Below are positions 47,605 through 59,500 of a stretch of 64,000 bases of DNA, piece by piece. Each line of letters starts with the position of its first letter. The first letter of the stretch is position 1. Position numbers and translations under genes: made by a program. Source of the DNA: Owenia fusiformis (Eukaryota; Annelida; Polychaeta; Sabellida; Oweniidae); assembly GCA_903813345.2 (NCBI GenBank), contig CAIIXF020000003.1, positions 7,215,815 to 7,279,814 on the forward strand, given 5' to 3'. The notes beneath the pieces are model-generated. The model did not search any database. It was not told where the DNA came from and saw only the letters and a program-made list of their open reading frames with translations.

Positions 47605-49848
47605 GCAGGTTATCGCAAACAATTTCAGACTGTTAAATCTTGAATTATGACTATGTCCAGACCATGATCACATAGGTTATCGCAAACAATTTCAGACAAT
47701 TAAATCTTGAATAATGACTATGTTCTGACCATGATCACATAGGTTATCGCAAAAAATTCAGACAGTTATATCTTGATTTATGACTATGTTCTTACCATGA
47801 TCACATCGGTTATCACAAACAATTTCAGACAGTTATATCTTGAATTATGACTATGTTCTGACCATGATCACATAGGATATCGCAAACAATTTCAGACAGT
47901 TAAATCTTGAATAATGACTATGTTCTGATCATGATCACATCGGTTATCGCAAACAATTTCAGACATCTTGAATTATGACTATGTTCTGACCATGATCACA
48001 TAGGTTATCGCAAACAATTTCAGACTGTTGTGTCTTGAATTATGACTATGTTCTCACCATGATCACATAGGTTATTGCAAACAATTTCAGACAGTTATAT
48101 CTTGAATTATGACCATGATCACATAGGTTAGCGCAAACAATTTCAGACAGTTAAATCTTGAATTATGACTATGTTCTGACCATGATCACATGGGTTATCG
48201 CAAACAATTTCAGACAGTTAAATCTTGAATTATGACTATGTTCTGACCATGATCACATAGGTAATCGCAACAATTTCAGACTGTTGTGTCTTGAATTATG
48301 ACTATGTTCTCACCATGATCACATAGGTTATTGCAAACAATTTCAGACAGTTATATCTTGAATTATGACCATGATCACATAGGTTAGCGCAAACAATTTC
48401 AGACAGTTAAATCTTGAATTATGACTATGTTCTGACCATGATCACATGGGTTATCGCAAACAATTTCAGACAGTTATATCTTGAATTATGACCATGTTCT
48501 GACCATGATCACATAGGTTATCGCAAACAATTTCAGACTGTTATATCTTGAATTATGATGATGTTCTGACCATGATCACATGGGTTATTTCAAACAATTT
48601 TAGACAGTTATATCTTGAATTATGACTATGTTCTGACCATGATCACATAGGTTATCGCAAACAATTTCAGATTGTTTTATCTTGAATTATGACCATGTTC
48701 TGACCATGATCACATGGGTTATCGCAAACAATTTCAGACTGTTATATCTTGAATTATGACCATGTTCTGACCATGATCACATCGGTTATCGCAAACAATT
48801 TCAGACTGTTATATCTTGAATTATGACCATGTTCTGACCATGATCACATGGGTTATCGCAAACAATTTCAGACTGTTATATCTTGAATTATGACTATGTT
48901 CTGACCATGATCACATAGGTTATCGCAAACAATTTCAGACTGTTGTGTCTTGAATTATGACTATGTTCTCCCCATGATCACATAGGTTATTGCAAACAAT
49001 TTCAGAAAGTTATATCTTGAATTATGACGATGTTCTGACCATGATCACATAGGTTATCACAGACAATTTCAGACAGTTATATCTTGAATTATGACTATGT
49101 TCTGACCATGATCACATAGGTTATCACAGACAATTTCAGACAGTTATATCTTGAATTATGACTATGTTCTGACCATGATCACATAGGTTATCGCAAACAA
49201 TTTCAGAAAGTTATATCTTGAATTATGACGATGTTCTCACCATGATCACATAGGTTATCACAGACAATTTCAGACATTTAAATCTTGAATTATGACGATG
49301 TTCTGACCATGATCACATAGGTTATCACAGACAATTTCAGACATTTAAATCTTGAATTATGACGATGTTCTGACCATGATCACATGGGTTATCACAGACA
49401 ATTTTTATTTTCAGACTGTTATATCTTGAATAATGACGATGTTCTGACCATGATCACATAGGTTATTGCAAACAATTTCAGACAGTTATATCTTGAATTA
49501 TGACCATGATCACATAGGTTAGCGCAAACAATTTCAGACAGTTAAATCTTGAATTATGACTACGTTCTGACCATAATCACATAGGTTATCGCAAACAATT
49601 TCAGACAGTTATATCTTGAATTATGACAATGTTCTGACCATAATCACATAGGTTATCGCAAACAATTTCAGACAGTTATATCTTGAATTATGACTACGTT
49701 CTGACCATAATCACATAGGTTATCGCAAACAATTTCAGACAGTTATATCTTGAATTATGACAATGTTCTGACCATAATCACATAGGTTATCGCAAACAAT
49801 TTCAGACAGTTATATCTTGAATTATGACAATGTTCTGACCATGATGAC
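47605..49848. repeat. 67-bp minisatellite, about 33 copies
   Basis: The unit runs GTTATCGCAAACAATTTCAG, ACAGTTATATCTTGAATTAT, GACTATGTTCTGACCATGAT, CACATAG. Some units lack the CTATGTTCTGAC part, and a higher-order block of about three units appears to repeat near 47990-48420. No open frame of interest. Confidence 0.95.
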
Positions 49849-50553
49849 AGGTATATCTTTTAGATCCATTTTCATTATTTCCAGGAAAAGAATATACATG
49901 TACAATGTTAATTAAGTAAATGAAACCTGGTGAAATTGAATATGTTTTCAATGATGTTGACCTCATTTTCACCATAAAATGCAATCTTTTTTTAAAAATT
50001 ATGCATTTCTATTCGTATTATGAAATTGGTTTGGATAATCTACGTGACTTATTTTAATTTCTCATAATTGACTTTCTACATCATTTACCGTCGTTCGGAT
50101 ATGACGGGGGATATGATAGCATTGTGGGATCCGCAGCCTTTACTATCCTTTAGAATGAACAGCGTTGAGTAAAGAGGGTCTCTGATAAATCAAGAAGGAA
50201 TGATAATGCCATAAGATTCTTTGTTTTGCGTCCTTGCAAAATCAAAATCATGCAAGGGTACAAGGAAAACAAACCGTGACAAACTCAAGAAAAAACACAA
50301 ATTTGTTTGCCGAGATATGTACATGTATACGTTTTAGGGCATAAAAAGGGATGACATACCAATTTGTAGTGATTACTAACACATATCTATACATTTTATA
50401 CATTTTATTCAATATACACTGTAGTTAAACATAGCTTTTATTCAAGGGTAAAAAATAAGAAAATACACAATGTATGCCAAAGTAATCAATAATACTGTCA
50501 ATTTAGACGCACATCAAATGATCCGCCATTTCGTCTGATTCTGATTGAACGAA
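49849..50553. other. Gene-free DNA
   Basis: No gene recognised. GTGGGATCCGCAGCCTTTAC at 50127 resembles 20022 (GTGGGATCTACAGCCTGTAC), again a dispersed repeat. Confidence 0.4.
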
Positions 50554-50673
50554 ATGCGATGGTACTTTCAGACCCTTGTGATTGTCATTTGGATGTGTAT
50601 TTCTTATTTACTCAAAATCATGCAAGCAGAGACTCAAAACAAAGAATTTACTTCTCATGGCCTAACTTTCCAG
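50554..50673 (+). CDS. Possible first coding exon with signal peptide
   Basis: From an ATG at 50554 the frame reads MRWYFQTLVIVIWMCISYLL, then KIMQAETQNKEFTSHGLTFQ, up to CAG before GTACAAG, a plausible donor in phase 0. The first 25 residues look like a signal peptide or anchor. No downstream exon was recognised, so this is only a candidate. Function unknown. Confidence 0.25.
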
Positions 50674-50942
50674 GTACAAGTTTTTTTTCGTTTCTTGTGC
50701 ATTTTTATGAAAATTTTCAAGTATGCCTATTAATAACGTATACACCGCACATCATTTTACCAAAGTGAAATTGACCAGAAATGAATTATTGAGCAATCGA
50801 TATTTAATAACACCTAATTAAAGATACAATTTTTGAGTGAACATCGTGCAGTGGAAAAATATTCAAGGCCAAGTCATCAGACCATTTTCAGTTAAGTCAT
50901 GTTCAAACAAACAATTAACTGGACTTACATTCTTATTATGTC

Positions 50943-50982
50943 ACCATGATTTCTTTCACACCGGTGTGAAAGAAATTATGGT
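50943..50982. repeat. 40-bp palindrome
   Basis: The left arm ACCATGATTTCTTTCACACC faces GGTGTGAAAGAAATTATGGT. Nineteen of 20 base pairs match and there is no spacer. Confidence 0.9.
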
Positions 50983-51132
50983 CCACCAGGGCCTATGCCC
51001 CCTCCCCCCTTAACGGCCCTTACTGGCCCTGATTGTGTGTAAGATAATAAGGGAAAGAGTTCACCATATAAATCAATGGAGAGTAGGACCATAAATTAAT
51101 AGGACCTCCTACCCTTTTACACCGCTTATAGT

Positions 51133-51190
51133 CTCTTGGTTGGTATCTGTAACAAATAGCAGGTGGTGACATTTGCATATGTTATTGCCT
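51133..51190. repeat. Dispersed CTGTAACAAATGGCAGG repeat, copy 3
   Basis: GTTGGTATCTGTAACAAATA, then GCAGGTGGTGACATTTGCAT; matches copies at 28026 and 31380. Confidence 0.6.
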
Positions 51191-51664
51191 TATTCCATTT
51201 TGATTCCGCTTTCTCCAGTCCCTTGGTCTCATGACCCTTAAATTTTCAGTTCATATTGGATAATGAAAATTATAACAAACTTTGAATAACTTTTTACAAG
51301 CCAATCTGTAGCCTTGCCTGAGTTAACTTTTTTACTTATCTGATCTTGAACTATAACCATAATAGAAATCAAGATAAGTAAAATAGACCGACTTGAGCAA
51401 TGGTAGTCAATCTGCTTCGTTTTCATTATTGAAGTCAAAAACATAATTTTATTCCCCAACTCATGAAAGCATTCCTTATGCATTTATACGAAGTAGTATG
51501 GCCAATTACGAGAGCGTGTAAATTCGTGGTGATTGTCGTTGTTTATAATTAGTAATTCGATTACGGAGTACAAGTCAATTAGAAATTAGAATTATAACGA
51601 GTATGTTCGTGTTTATCCATGCAAAATATTGTTACAAATATTATATTTTTGAGCAGTTTTGACA
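51191..51664. other. Gene-free DNA
   Basis: No gene recognised; the minus frame at 51238-51483 has no domain. Confidence 0.35.
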
Positions 51665-51669
51665 CCTGA

Positions 51670-52080
51670 GCAGAATAGCCTCGTGGCGTAGAGAGACTAG
51701 TTTGCGGTCGAGCGTCGAGGGATACGGAGGTCCCGCGTTCGAGCCCCAGGTACGGAGTTTTTGATAATGGTACTACAGGACACTCGGTCCGAAGGTCCAA
51801 CCTCGGCCCTTGGCTTGGGTCGGTTCTCTGACTGCTCTTGTCAGAGACAGATTGTGAGACTGTGGTTGGTTCCTCCACTGACGTGCTATAGTAGACTCCG
51901 GGAGTCATACAGTATGGTAGCGAGCCCCCACCAAGGGCAGTAGTGGAACGACAAGAATCGGTCCCAGTATGGTTGCCTTGCAACCGAAGAGACTCGAGGA
52001 AATCATGCCATTCGCTGTGACCCAGAAAAGGCTTTTGCTCTTTGATACAACAATTTTTATTTTATCTAAATATTTAAAAT
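51670..52080 (+). mobile_element. tRNA-derived SINE
   Basis: The head has a pol III A box (TGGCGTAGAGAGACTAG, 51684) and B box (GCGTTCGAGCCCC, 51735) about 50 bp apart, as in a tRNA. The acceptor-stem partner is missing, so it is not a functional tRNA. A unique body of about 300 bp follows, richer in GC than its surroundings, and ends in an AT-rich tail near 52055-52080. The SINE family and its partner LINE are not identified. Both long minus and plus frames here are by-products. Confidence 0.65.
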
Positions 52081-53513
52081 AAAATGAACATATTAATCCT
52101 CATATAGTGGAATATCCATAATTATTGTAGTCTCATGAATGTGTGAGATTTAATGTAAAACTATAATACAAATAGGCCTACAGGTAACCCCCTCCTCATC
52201 ACACCGAACTAGTTCTCGGCCGTTCTTTCGACTCCTAAAAAAGGCGTAAATCAAAGACGTAGATCAGCCATTTTTTCAGTGTTCGCACGAAGCTAAGACT
52301 CGCACACAAAGAAGGTCTTCAGTCTTTTCTCGTTCATAGTTAAACGTATGTGTTTTGGTACGTTTCGAAGTTCAACATCGTTCGCTGTCGTGCTAATCGA
52401 TGCAGGTACACTTGGACAGTTCTAGCACTAACAATATTTTCATGATCATTTTGACATGTAAACGTTCCTGGCTCTATACCGCTATATAATGGATGTTTAA
52501 GACAATATGTTACTCTCCCATGCAAATATATCATTTTGTCGAGAATCAAATACGGAATGCCACATATCACACCTTGCAACAAGCCCATTGTGAGGGTTAT
52601 TTCTAACACTGAGAAGTTGTTTTTATATCTATTGAAATTAAATATATTATGACTAGAGCGAATTAGTTTGAGTTTCCAAAGTCAGACATAAAGAAACCCC
52701 GATTTTACATTTACATGTACGATATCATTGATATATGAAATCCGTTTGATACATATGACCTACGTCCATTAATTCGGCAGATTACCAGCTATACGATTTT
52801 GAACTGGGTAAAGAGCGGAAATCTAGAAATCTTATTCTTTCTGTTAGAAAATGTGAGTGTACGCAGGTGCGTACTTTGCGTACATGTAGCTACGCCACTG
52901 TAAAATCTGGCTGTAACTTTGCGAGCGTAAAATCTTTAGTCGCGCACCACTATTTCCTCGCTCCCGAATATTTCTCCACTCACGCACAGAGATCCGTGCT
53001 CGCGAACCACTGTGTACAAGTGTCGTTCAGGTCGCACCTTGACGCACAAACGTATTCTGGGGGGATCTTTTTTCATGACTGGAAATGTGCCCCCCCCCCT
53101 TGATAGCTTATAGATCCGTCAGCCTTAGTAGGGTTGCAGTACAGCAATTACGTTCCAAATCTGAAATTATTTTAAATTCTAAATCACATTACCGTCCTAG
53201 CTCGTCCATCAAGTTCGTAAATGGACCGTAGATAGTTGCAATGGCAACTAGTTTTGTGTGATAGCTATTTAACTCCTTAATTCATAATCAATCTTTAATA
53301 CGTCCTTTATCAGATTAGACCCGTTTGCAAATATTTCTACCTCATTCTCAATACATCCACAGACAGAAAACGTCCCAAGTAGGACTGAACAACGACAATT
53401 CAATGCTTTAAAGTGTATCCATTGAATATTTCATGTAAATTATTGAGAATTGAAGTTACCAGGAAAAAAGACGTGTATGACTTCTTGTGTTCGGTTACTA
53501 TGTAGAGAGGGAA
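52081..53513. other. Gene-free DNA with a CG-richer patch
   Basis: 52860-53050 is locally enriched in CG dinucleotides (GCGTACATGTAGCTACGCC, TTTAGTCGCGCACCAC) and has imperfect repeats of TCGCGCACC-like words. It could be a repeat or a promoter-like island, but no gene starts nearby. The minus frame at 52340-52609 (89 codons) has no recognisable domain. Confidence 0.35.
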
Positions 53514-54145
53514 GGAGGATTGGCTCCCAGGATGTAAGGTCTATTTACGAACTTCGAATTCTTTAACGTTCTCAGACGGGAAGGTGATATTTGAATTTTG
53601 AAATGATTCAAAATTCGATGGAGACCATACCGTTCTGTAATCAGATCGTGTGACAACGTACTTCAAACGAGATGACCTAGTAGACCAGGAACATAATTGC
53701 CGTGCTTCAACCCTACTCTGGAGGCGAGCGTCGTGCAATCGGATATCAATTGCAATACGTGTGCACACAGACATGGTGCGATCTGAACGAACTGCGAATA
53801 AGATGGACGTACAACTTGTATTGAAGACGAAATAGCTAATTAGGCTATTTTAGACATATTTCCCGAAGACAGCCAGATTTAGCCCGTTTTACGACTTTTT
53901 CGTAGGACTGGAAGGAACAGTTGAGAACTAGTTTGGAGTGTTAACAGTTCAAAAGATTCGAACCAATATCTCGATCACTTCTTGTGAGTTTTGGAATTTT
54001 TCGTCAGGAAATAAGACCAAAATTCACGATCCAAATGTTGAAATGAACAAAATAGCGGCTGTTTGAATTAGAATTTTGTATCACGACATGCCCATATATG
54101 GGACTGAATATCGTTGTTGTACTCTGGGAGCCAATACTCCTTGGA
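53510..54145. mobile_element. Possible TIR element, about 630 bp
   Basis: AAGGAGGATTGGCTCCCAG at the left faces, in inverted form, AAGGAGTATTGGCTCCCAG at the right (one mismatch). The interior is CG-richer than its surroundings. No target duplication could be fixed and no transposase is visible. Confidence 0.4.
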
Positions 54146-56533
54146 AGAGAGCTGAAACGTCCACAAACTTCTGTTCCACAAGACTAAAATGGTGCAATAA
54201 AATGACAAAATAAAATTGTTTGTTATCATTTTTATTCATGCATGAATTTCAATTCAAACAGACCGTAGACCGTTCATAACAAAATCACCAGCATGACACA
54301 ATACAGACAGACATGTAATAATATATCTTTAGAGATCTAGCTCTTAAAATAAATATATCTAATAAGAATTTACAATATTTTACATTATATACAGATATTG
54401 TTGCTTAATTTTCATGCTGTATTCAGGGGCTATTTTAATACATCTATTTGGCTATTTATACATCAATTTGGCTATTTTATACATCAATTTGGCTTCTATA
54501 CAATTTTCAATGAATTTCATAAACCTTACAAGAATTTTAAAAACTTCCTTGTGATAATGTATAAGCATTTGTAAATGTGGAGATTATAATCTATTGATCA
54601 ATTAGTTTGTTTTCTTGATGATAGATTTTCCAAATTAAAATTGGTACCAAATGAGTTATAGATATCATGGTATTCTAATACAGTATGATAATTGATTTCA
54701 TACTTGTGATGTAGCCATTGTAATGTTCAGACAATGCTGGATATATGTTCAGTTCAATCTGAATAATTCTGAAATAAATCTGGACAAAAGCCATATTTCA
54801 TGTATTTACAATCTGTCCAAGTACACTTACCTTACATGTTCATTAAAATTCAATATTTCATTCCATTGTTTTAATTTGACAATGATTTATTAGCATTTAA
54901 GTTTTGCTCAATTATATTCAGTTAATAGTCCATTCACAGTTAGGTACATACTGACATAGCCAACAGAAAATACAGTCTCTGAACCATAATGCATAAAGGC
55001 ATATAACTGAATAAAGCAATGGACCTAATTGAAGCATCAATTGTGACTTTATTTATTTATTTCATTATGCCCTTCTTCGATATTTTAAATTTTAAATCAT
55101 GTTTACATTCAGAATTTATTAACGCATCTTCCTCTATGCAGTAAAGATTCTTGGGGCAAGTGGCATTTTTCTAATTTGATATGTTTTTATTGGACTACTC
55201 TCAATGGGAATGGCAATTTGAGATATGGTCCATGATTGTTCAGCATTACGCAAATTAAGTAATGGATATATAATTTTAATGCAACCATATGCCATTTTAT
55301 AACACGAAACACACCACAGTTTTTGCCACAGCCCTTAGGAACCAAATGATTCAGGTAAATGAATAGAATTAACAACTCAAACATCTCTTTGTGATGTGCA
55401 TGATACTGTGTAACACAGTCACAAATATTATATTAAAAGTGACTGACTACTTGAGCTTGAGCAAAATAAACGTTTTTAGCCAAGAATGGTATGCAACTGA
55501 AATAGATGGTTCCAGTCTACCAGGGTTAATTTGTAATTTTTTGCATCAAAATAGTACATTTCTGGAAAAAACTGGTTCCAGAATACCAATTTTGATTTTA
55601 CAGTTTTATATCAAAAATTTGGGGGAACATTTCCTATTAACTCTTAGGTGTCTGACTTAACAGCAGACTGCATAAGGAATAGACTGATGTAATATAGTTC
55701 TACATAAAAAAATTCTCTGAGGAAATGAATAAAATTATTTAAATGATGTGATATGCTTCTCAAGTGGCAGTCTGTATAACTAAGCATGACATCAAGTGCT
55801 CACACGAATGAAACAGAAATTAAACAACCATTTCTGTCTTAAACATTTTCAAACAAATAACAATTAAAAAATGAATAGACTTTAATTGGTGAGACTTTGA
55901 GATCGACTCAAGGGTCTATCGTGCTTCCATTTTACAGGCTCATTAATTTTCATTTGAAATCCTTGAAACACACAAGTCCACATAAAGTAATGTAAGAAAT
56001 GTTATCAATCGGAGGTATCTTAACATAATGGATTTTTTTCTCAATGCAGCATCCAATGGACGTGTTGGATAGTATTGAATTATTGTTTAACAAACCTTAT
56101 TTTGATTGGGTGAATAATTTAAGATTCATGTTGAACTAAATGATGTTACCCCATCTATAAATACACAAATAAGGATTTATACTCCACCTACAGAAAACTT
56201 AGGGATGGTGTGAAATTATTGACACTTGTGGAAAAACAGAATAAATTTCATTAAGGGAGGGAGCATATAATGATTTAACTAATGAAGAATTGATTTTTTA
56301 ATTTATATGCAATTGAAATATTAATCAACACTTGAAGAATTTCATAATATAAGTTGAAGGGAACAAAACAAATCAGACTTAATTTAGTTTTCTACAAGTC
56401 TTGGTAATTGGACACGATCCTTTAACCAGGACAGGCATGATTTTAACGTTTAAATAACGCAATAATAAATCTGTGCAAATTGTACAAGTATTACACACAA
56501 CATGCACAAATGATATTTTATTAGAGGACACTC
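54146..56533. other. AT-rich DNA, probably partly 3' UTR of the CDYL-like gene
   Basis: No gene recognised. On the minus strand an AATAAAA signal lies near 54228, so a long 3' untranslated region is possible, but the true cleavage site is unknown. Confidence 0.3.
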
Positions 56534-59500
56534 TCATATCAGCATATCTTGCTCTTGCAGGAGATAAGTGTTCATAGCCTTGTAGCATTCATTAGAGGAC
56601 CATCTTTCTAGCAGCATGTTGCACTCTGTCTCATTTGTGTATTCAAGCTTGGCTTTCTGGTGGCTTCGTATTAATAACTTACTGCATTCCATGGCCTGAA
56701 ACAAACAATACATACCCATTATTGGATTTAAATGCATAATTGTGCTATTACTTTTATAGATGCCTGACACTGAAGGACATTCAACAACGAGGACAAACCA
56801 ATAGTCAAATAATTAATTAATAACAAACAAAACTTATTATTTTACATATAAATAGTCTTGATACATTTTGCACCTTCGATGCAGACAATTTTACTGTGAG
56901 TGATCTCCCCAGGATTCTCTTAGAAGTGTGGGGATTTTTCAAAAACTAGTTTCACAATTTTTTCACAACTTTCTTCGCTCACCTTGACTGAGCATAAGAC
57001 CATGTTTTGCACCCTGGGAAATTCAGGTCTTATTCAAATACTTACCTTGGCTGAGCACGAGGCCATGTTTTGTACCCTGGGAATTTCAGGTCTAATACAA
57101 ATAAACTCACCTTGGCTGAGCACGAGACCATGTTTTGTACCCTGGGAAATTGAGGTCTACTTCAAAAGAACTCACCTTGGCTGAGCATGAGACCATGTTT
57201 TGTACCCTGGGAAATTCAGGTCTAATTCAAATAAACTCACCTTGGCTGAGCACGAGGCCATGTTTTGTACCCTGGGAAATTCAGGTCTAATACAAATAAA
57301 CTCACCTTGGCTGAGCACATGGCCATGTTTTGTACCCTGGGAATTACTTCCTGCATCATGCTAGTAGGCCAGAACACTTGGGAGACCAGCCCTATCTGAT
57401 ATGCCTCGATTGCAGTCAGTTTACGTCCTCCTAGCAGCATCTCATTGGCCTGCAATTGTCAAAGAAAAATTTTAACATCACATTTACTGAAAATTCTTGT
57501 TATGAGACCTGCCCATGGGCACTAAACTGAAAAAGATTCCATGGGATTATAAATGAGGGGATGAAGTGATTTTTTTCATTCTCTTAAAGAGAATCGATTG
57601 AAACATTGATTGTTTATTTTTAATTAAAATTAACAATAAAAATTATAGATTGTTTGAGTTTCAAAAAATATTTGGTTTACTGTAAGATCAGATATTCTCT
57701 CAAAAAGAACTTCCCATTTGAGCTCCTGGGTGCTAAATTGAAAGAGCTTTTGGGTGTTACAAACAATGCAAATGTTATTTCACGGGATATATGGTAAACC
57801 CTGGGTCTCATTGTGAGATCCTCTGCTAACTGTTACTTTAGTGTTCCCTTAGCAATATGTGATGATTACATATGTTAACATATTTTAGTAATACATGATA
57901 ATTACTGTCATTAACACATTCATCATATTCTAAACCCAAATATTCTACAGAACTGCCATGTAGATTAAGTTAAACATGGTCTTGGGAATCTATGAAAAAC
58001 ACATTTCAGAATGAAAAAACAATTCATTCCTGATTCACACCATTGTACAATAAAAATGTTTCACTTGGGAAATGTTCAATTAACATTAAGTCAGTTGGTC
58101 ACAGAACAGGTGTTCCAATTACAGAGGTGTTCACTTATAAGAGGTGTTCCACTTAAATTTTACTTGACATCGATGTAGAATGAAATTAAGGACAACATGC
58201 GGGAGAATGATCTTAACTTACCGTGGCAAGTCCTATAACCTGAGGCAAAGTATAAGAGGCACATGCCTCAGGTGTTTGATTTAGCCTCGAGTAGGGCGTA
58301 TAGAAGGAGGCCTTGTCACTGGCCAACACAATGTCACATAATGGTAATATACCAACACCTAGACCAACTGCAGGGCCATTAACAGCAGCTACTATCGGCT
58401 TTGGGAATGCTATCAAAGCACTAATAAAATCCCTGAAAAGTATAATAAATACATTAAGGAGACTCATTGGGTAGGTTATTTAATTCAAGGGTTCACACTT
58501 GTATACGACCCAAAGATTTTGCCAACTGTGCCTGAATTGGACATTATGCTTGTTCCTGTTCATAAGCGAAAGTCAGCACAGTGATCTCCTAAGCATTAAA
58601 GCAAGTGGGCACAGCACCAACCTGAGGTTTTGAATATAAGCTTCCATCCACCTGAAAATCAATTTGAACCCACTTGAAAATGAGAAAAATTATGAAAAAG
58701 GGCATATTTTGACCAATTCTGGTCTGAATTGTGAAAATGAGAATTTTGCACCCACTTGAAAAAAATTCTGTGGATAACACTGCAGCAGTTTATGACATTT
58801 GTGTGTGTCTGTAGGTCAAAATTCAGTTTTTTTCAGGTAGTGTAAGTGTGAAAGGTTCGATTTGCATAAAATAAATCCTTTCAAGATATGATGTCAATAA
58901 GTGGTTTCATCAAGCAAAGTGGAAGTGGGTAGCTGTTTGAGAGACTGAAGGGGAAGTGGGTAGCTGTTTGAGAGACTGAAGGGGAAGTGGGTAGCTGTCT
59001 GAGAGACTGAAGGGGAAGTGGGTAGCTGTTTGGGAGACTGAAGGGGAAGTGGGTAGCTGTTTGAGAGACTGAAGGGGAAGTGGGTAGCTGTTTGAGAGAC
59101 TGAAGGGGAAGTGGGTAGCTGTTTGAGAGACTGAAGGGGAAGTGGGTAGCTGTTTGGGAGATTGAAGGGGAAGTTGGTAGCTGTTTGAGAGACTGAAGGG
59201 GAAGTGGGTAGCTGTTTGGGAGATTGAAGGGGAAGTTGGTAGCTGTTTGAGAGACTGAAGGGGAAGTGGGTAGCTGTCTGAGAAACTGAAGGGGAAGTGG
59301 GTAGCTGTTTGAGAGACTGAAGGGGAAGTGGGTAGCTGTCTGAGAAACAGAAGGGGAAGTGGGTAGCTGTTTGGGAAACTGAAGGGGAAGTGGGTAGCTG
59401 TTTGAGAGACTGAAGGGGAAGTAGGTAGCTGTTTGAGAGACTGAAGGGTACCAATTACCATCCATCCACATTTCTGTTTTTCTATCCAGGCAATATAACT

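Noticed and set aside
47605-49848. CRISPR-like array
   Set aside because: Units are contiguous 67-bp direct repeats without unique spacers, and the DNA is eukaryotic.
51684-51747. Stand-alone tRNA gene
   Set aside because: A and B boxes are present, but no acceptor-stem pairing or cloverleaf closes; a SINE head fits better.
51579-51983. 134-codon minus frame
   Set aside because: Antisense to the tRNA-derived SINE, whose higher GC content reduces stops.
53541-53835. Overlapping frames on both strands in CG-richer DNA
   Set aside because: Inside a probable TIR element, with no recognisable domain on either strand.
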